From the NCBI RefSeq assembly GCF_964355755.1, contig NC_092675.1:31336912-31400911 (forward strand): a stretch of 64,000 bases of DNA. The letters run 5' to 3'. The stretch's first letter is position 1, and every line of letters begins with the position of its first letter. This stretch comes from Antedon mediterranea (Eukaryota > Echinodermata > Crinoidea > Comatulida > Antedonidae). Both the position numbers and the translations under genes were made by a program. The notes under the pieces were generated by a model. The model was given only the letters and a program-made list of their open reading frames with translations, was not told the origin of the DNA and did not search any database. Positions 62,801 to 64,000 of this stretch are shown here, piece after piece.

Positions 62801-63766
62801 TTATCGTGTGAATACCACACCTTAGAAGTATACCTCATGAGTACTTTAATGAAAGAATCACATAAAAAGTAACAAATAAATCCTTAAATTAATGATTTTA
62901 CAGGCGTGTTTCTCGCACACTGTTCGCGAATTTCACTTATTCAATGTTCAATATTTTTGTTTCTATGGAGCGTCAAAAGAGCAACGATAATAGAGGACTA
63001 AAACTCAGTGGAATGCGTCAATTTCTCATGCATTTATTGGTGAAATATATATTTGTTAATTTGTCAATAAAAATGCTGTAATATGTTACTGCTGATACTG
63101 TTCTGTTTTCAAAGAATAATAATCGATCCTAAATCAACATCACTACCTAGTCTAGACCTAGGACATCCTACTAAGGATATTATGATGAATTTTTCTATTT
63201 TATTCTTTAAAAGGTTACCGAAACCGTGTACATTATCAACAGTACACCGGTGAACAGTAACATTTTTCCTTACTGACAGTGACAAAATCTATTGAAATTG
63301 TACTTGATTTTCACCAAATAATGCGTTAAATATAAATGGATTCCACAGAGTTTTTAGCCCTCTAATTAATTTTGCTCTTTTGGCGTTCCATAGAAACCAA
63401 AATATTGAACATTGAGTGTGCGAAATGCGAGAAAAACAACGTCTGTAAAATCACCAATTTAATGGATTTATTGTTACTTTTATGTGATTTTTCTTCATTA
63501 AAGTAGGCCTACTAATTCTAAGCTGTGGTATTCAGGATAAAGTTGGTTAAAATACAAGGCAGGTGCAAAAGGAAACTAGCCTAGCGGGCCTAGGCCTAGG
63601 CTACTTCAATTTCGGTGATTTCCTGCCTTGCAATTTTGAGAAATGATAAAATGATGCCTCGCATTTTTTGATGATGGTAAAACGATGCCTCGCATAAATT
63701 TCTGATTTGCCTCGCATGCCTTCCCTGCCTCGCGTGCCTCGCTGCCTCGCACTTTGTTACTACCCC
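59890..63766. mobile_element. 3.9-kb DNA transposon inserted in the satellite array
   Basis: Flanked by an 8-bp duplication AGCAATAC (59882-59889 and 63767-63774) taken from the 56-bp unit. Both ends carry acaaagtgcgaggcagcgag in inverted orientation and further gcgaggca subterminal repeats (including gcgaggcatcattttatcat on both sides), about 100 bp in all. An 8-bp duplication and subterminal repeats fit hAT-type elements, though the terminal bases (GAGTG at the left, GGGGT at the right when complemented) are not canonical. An inner inverted repeat occupies 62744-63590. No transposase was recognised; ORFs at 61438-61707 and 62092-62542 show no known domain. Confidence 0.85.
62744..63590. repeat. 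Internal inverted repeat within the 3.9-kb element
   Basis: The left arm (about 62744-63015) and right arm (about 63335-63590) are inverted copies with many substitutions and small indels. Shared landmarks include ctagtttcctt, gaataccaca, actttaatgaa, gattttacag, caatgttcaatattt and gtttctatgga. The loop is about 320 bp. It could be an older foldback element caught inside, or part of the host element. Confidence 0.75.
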
Positions 63767-64000
63767 AGCAATACTAAGCACAGTCTAAAGGCTGGATACT
63801 GACATCTAATGGAAAACAATACAGCAATACTAAGCACAGTCTAAAGGCTGGATACTAACATCTAATGGAAAACAATACAGCAATACTAAGCACAGTCTAA
63901 AGGCTGGATACTAACATCTAATGGAAAACAATACAGCAATACTAAGCACAGTCTAAAGACTGGATACTAACATCTAATGGAAAACAATACCACAATACTA
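63767..64000. repeat. 56-bp satellite array, right part (continues past window)
   Basis: The array resumes at agcaatactaagcacag, the same point of the unit where it was interrupted at 59889, and runs in 56-bp register to the window edge. Confidence 0.95.

Overview
This is a window of an animal nuclear genome. It is AT-rich, has short coding exons separated by long introns, and is full of minisatellites and non-autonomous DNA transposons. The gene models are clear metazoan orthologues. Frequent aggcctag-type words and the exon structure fit an invertebrate deuterostome such as an echinoderm, but that placement is an inference and is not secure. No prokaryotic features, CRISPR arrays or viral genes were seen.

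Three protein-coding genes lie head to tail, all on the minus strand. (1) AP3D1, the delta subunit of the AP-3 adaptor complex, has its start codon at 23111-23113 and runs down to at least 2056, probably to 848 and beyond the left edge. Seventeen exon positions join in perfect phase. One of them exists as two tandem 108-bp versions (17032-17139 and 16637-16744), which look like mutually exclusive exons. (2) A TTC39A/B-type tetratricopeptide-repeat gene has its start codon at 39299-39301 and its stop at 25422-25424. It is complete: 15 coding exons give 1,965 bp, or 654 aa. (3) The 3' part of a ZSWIM4/5/6-type gene occupies 56164-43622 (nine exons, about 767 codons) and ends in the family's RERFG terminus. 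Its 5' exons and the SWIM zinc finger lie beyond the right edge.

The introns carry the rest of the interest. AP3D1 intron 1 holds three DNA transposons nested inside one another (18388-22785, 18470-20758 and 19038-20106). A second copy of the middle element (37091-38283, in a TTC39 intron) preserves the empty site of the innermost one. Other mobile elements are a Helentron/Helitron-like element (about 30517-32100), a TTAA-flanked element (56726-58423), two short MITEs, and a 3.9-kb element with an 8-bp target duplication that split a 56-bp satellite array (59890-63766).

Tandem arrays include 27 copies of a 34-bp unit (6099-7016) and 93 full copies of a 44-bp unit in exact register (48297-52430). 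A composite minisatellite (about 3437-4962) appears to have been seeded from the 5' splice site of AP3D1 exon 14.

The three proteins belong to unrelated processes (lysosomal and lysosome-related-organelle cargo sorting, a TPR protein linked to lipid traits, and a SWIM-domain putative E3 adaptor), so nothing suggests an operon-like functional unit. All exon boundaries were worked out by eye from GT/AG sites, reading frame and remembered family sequences; no alignment was run.
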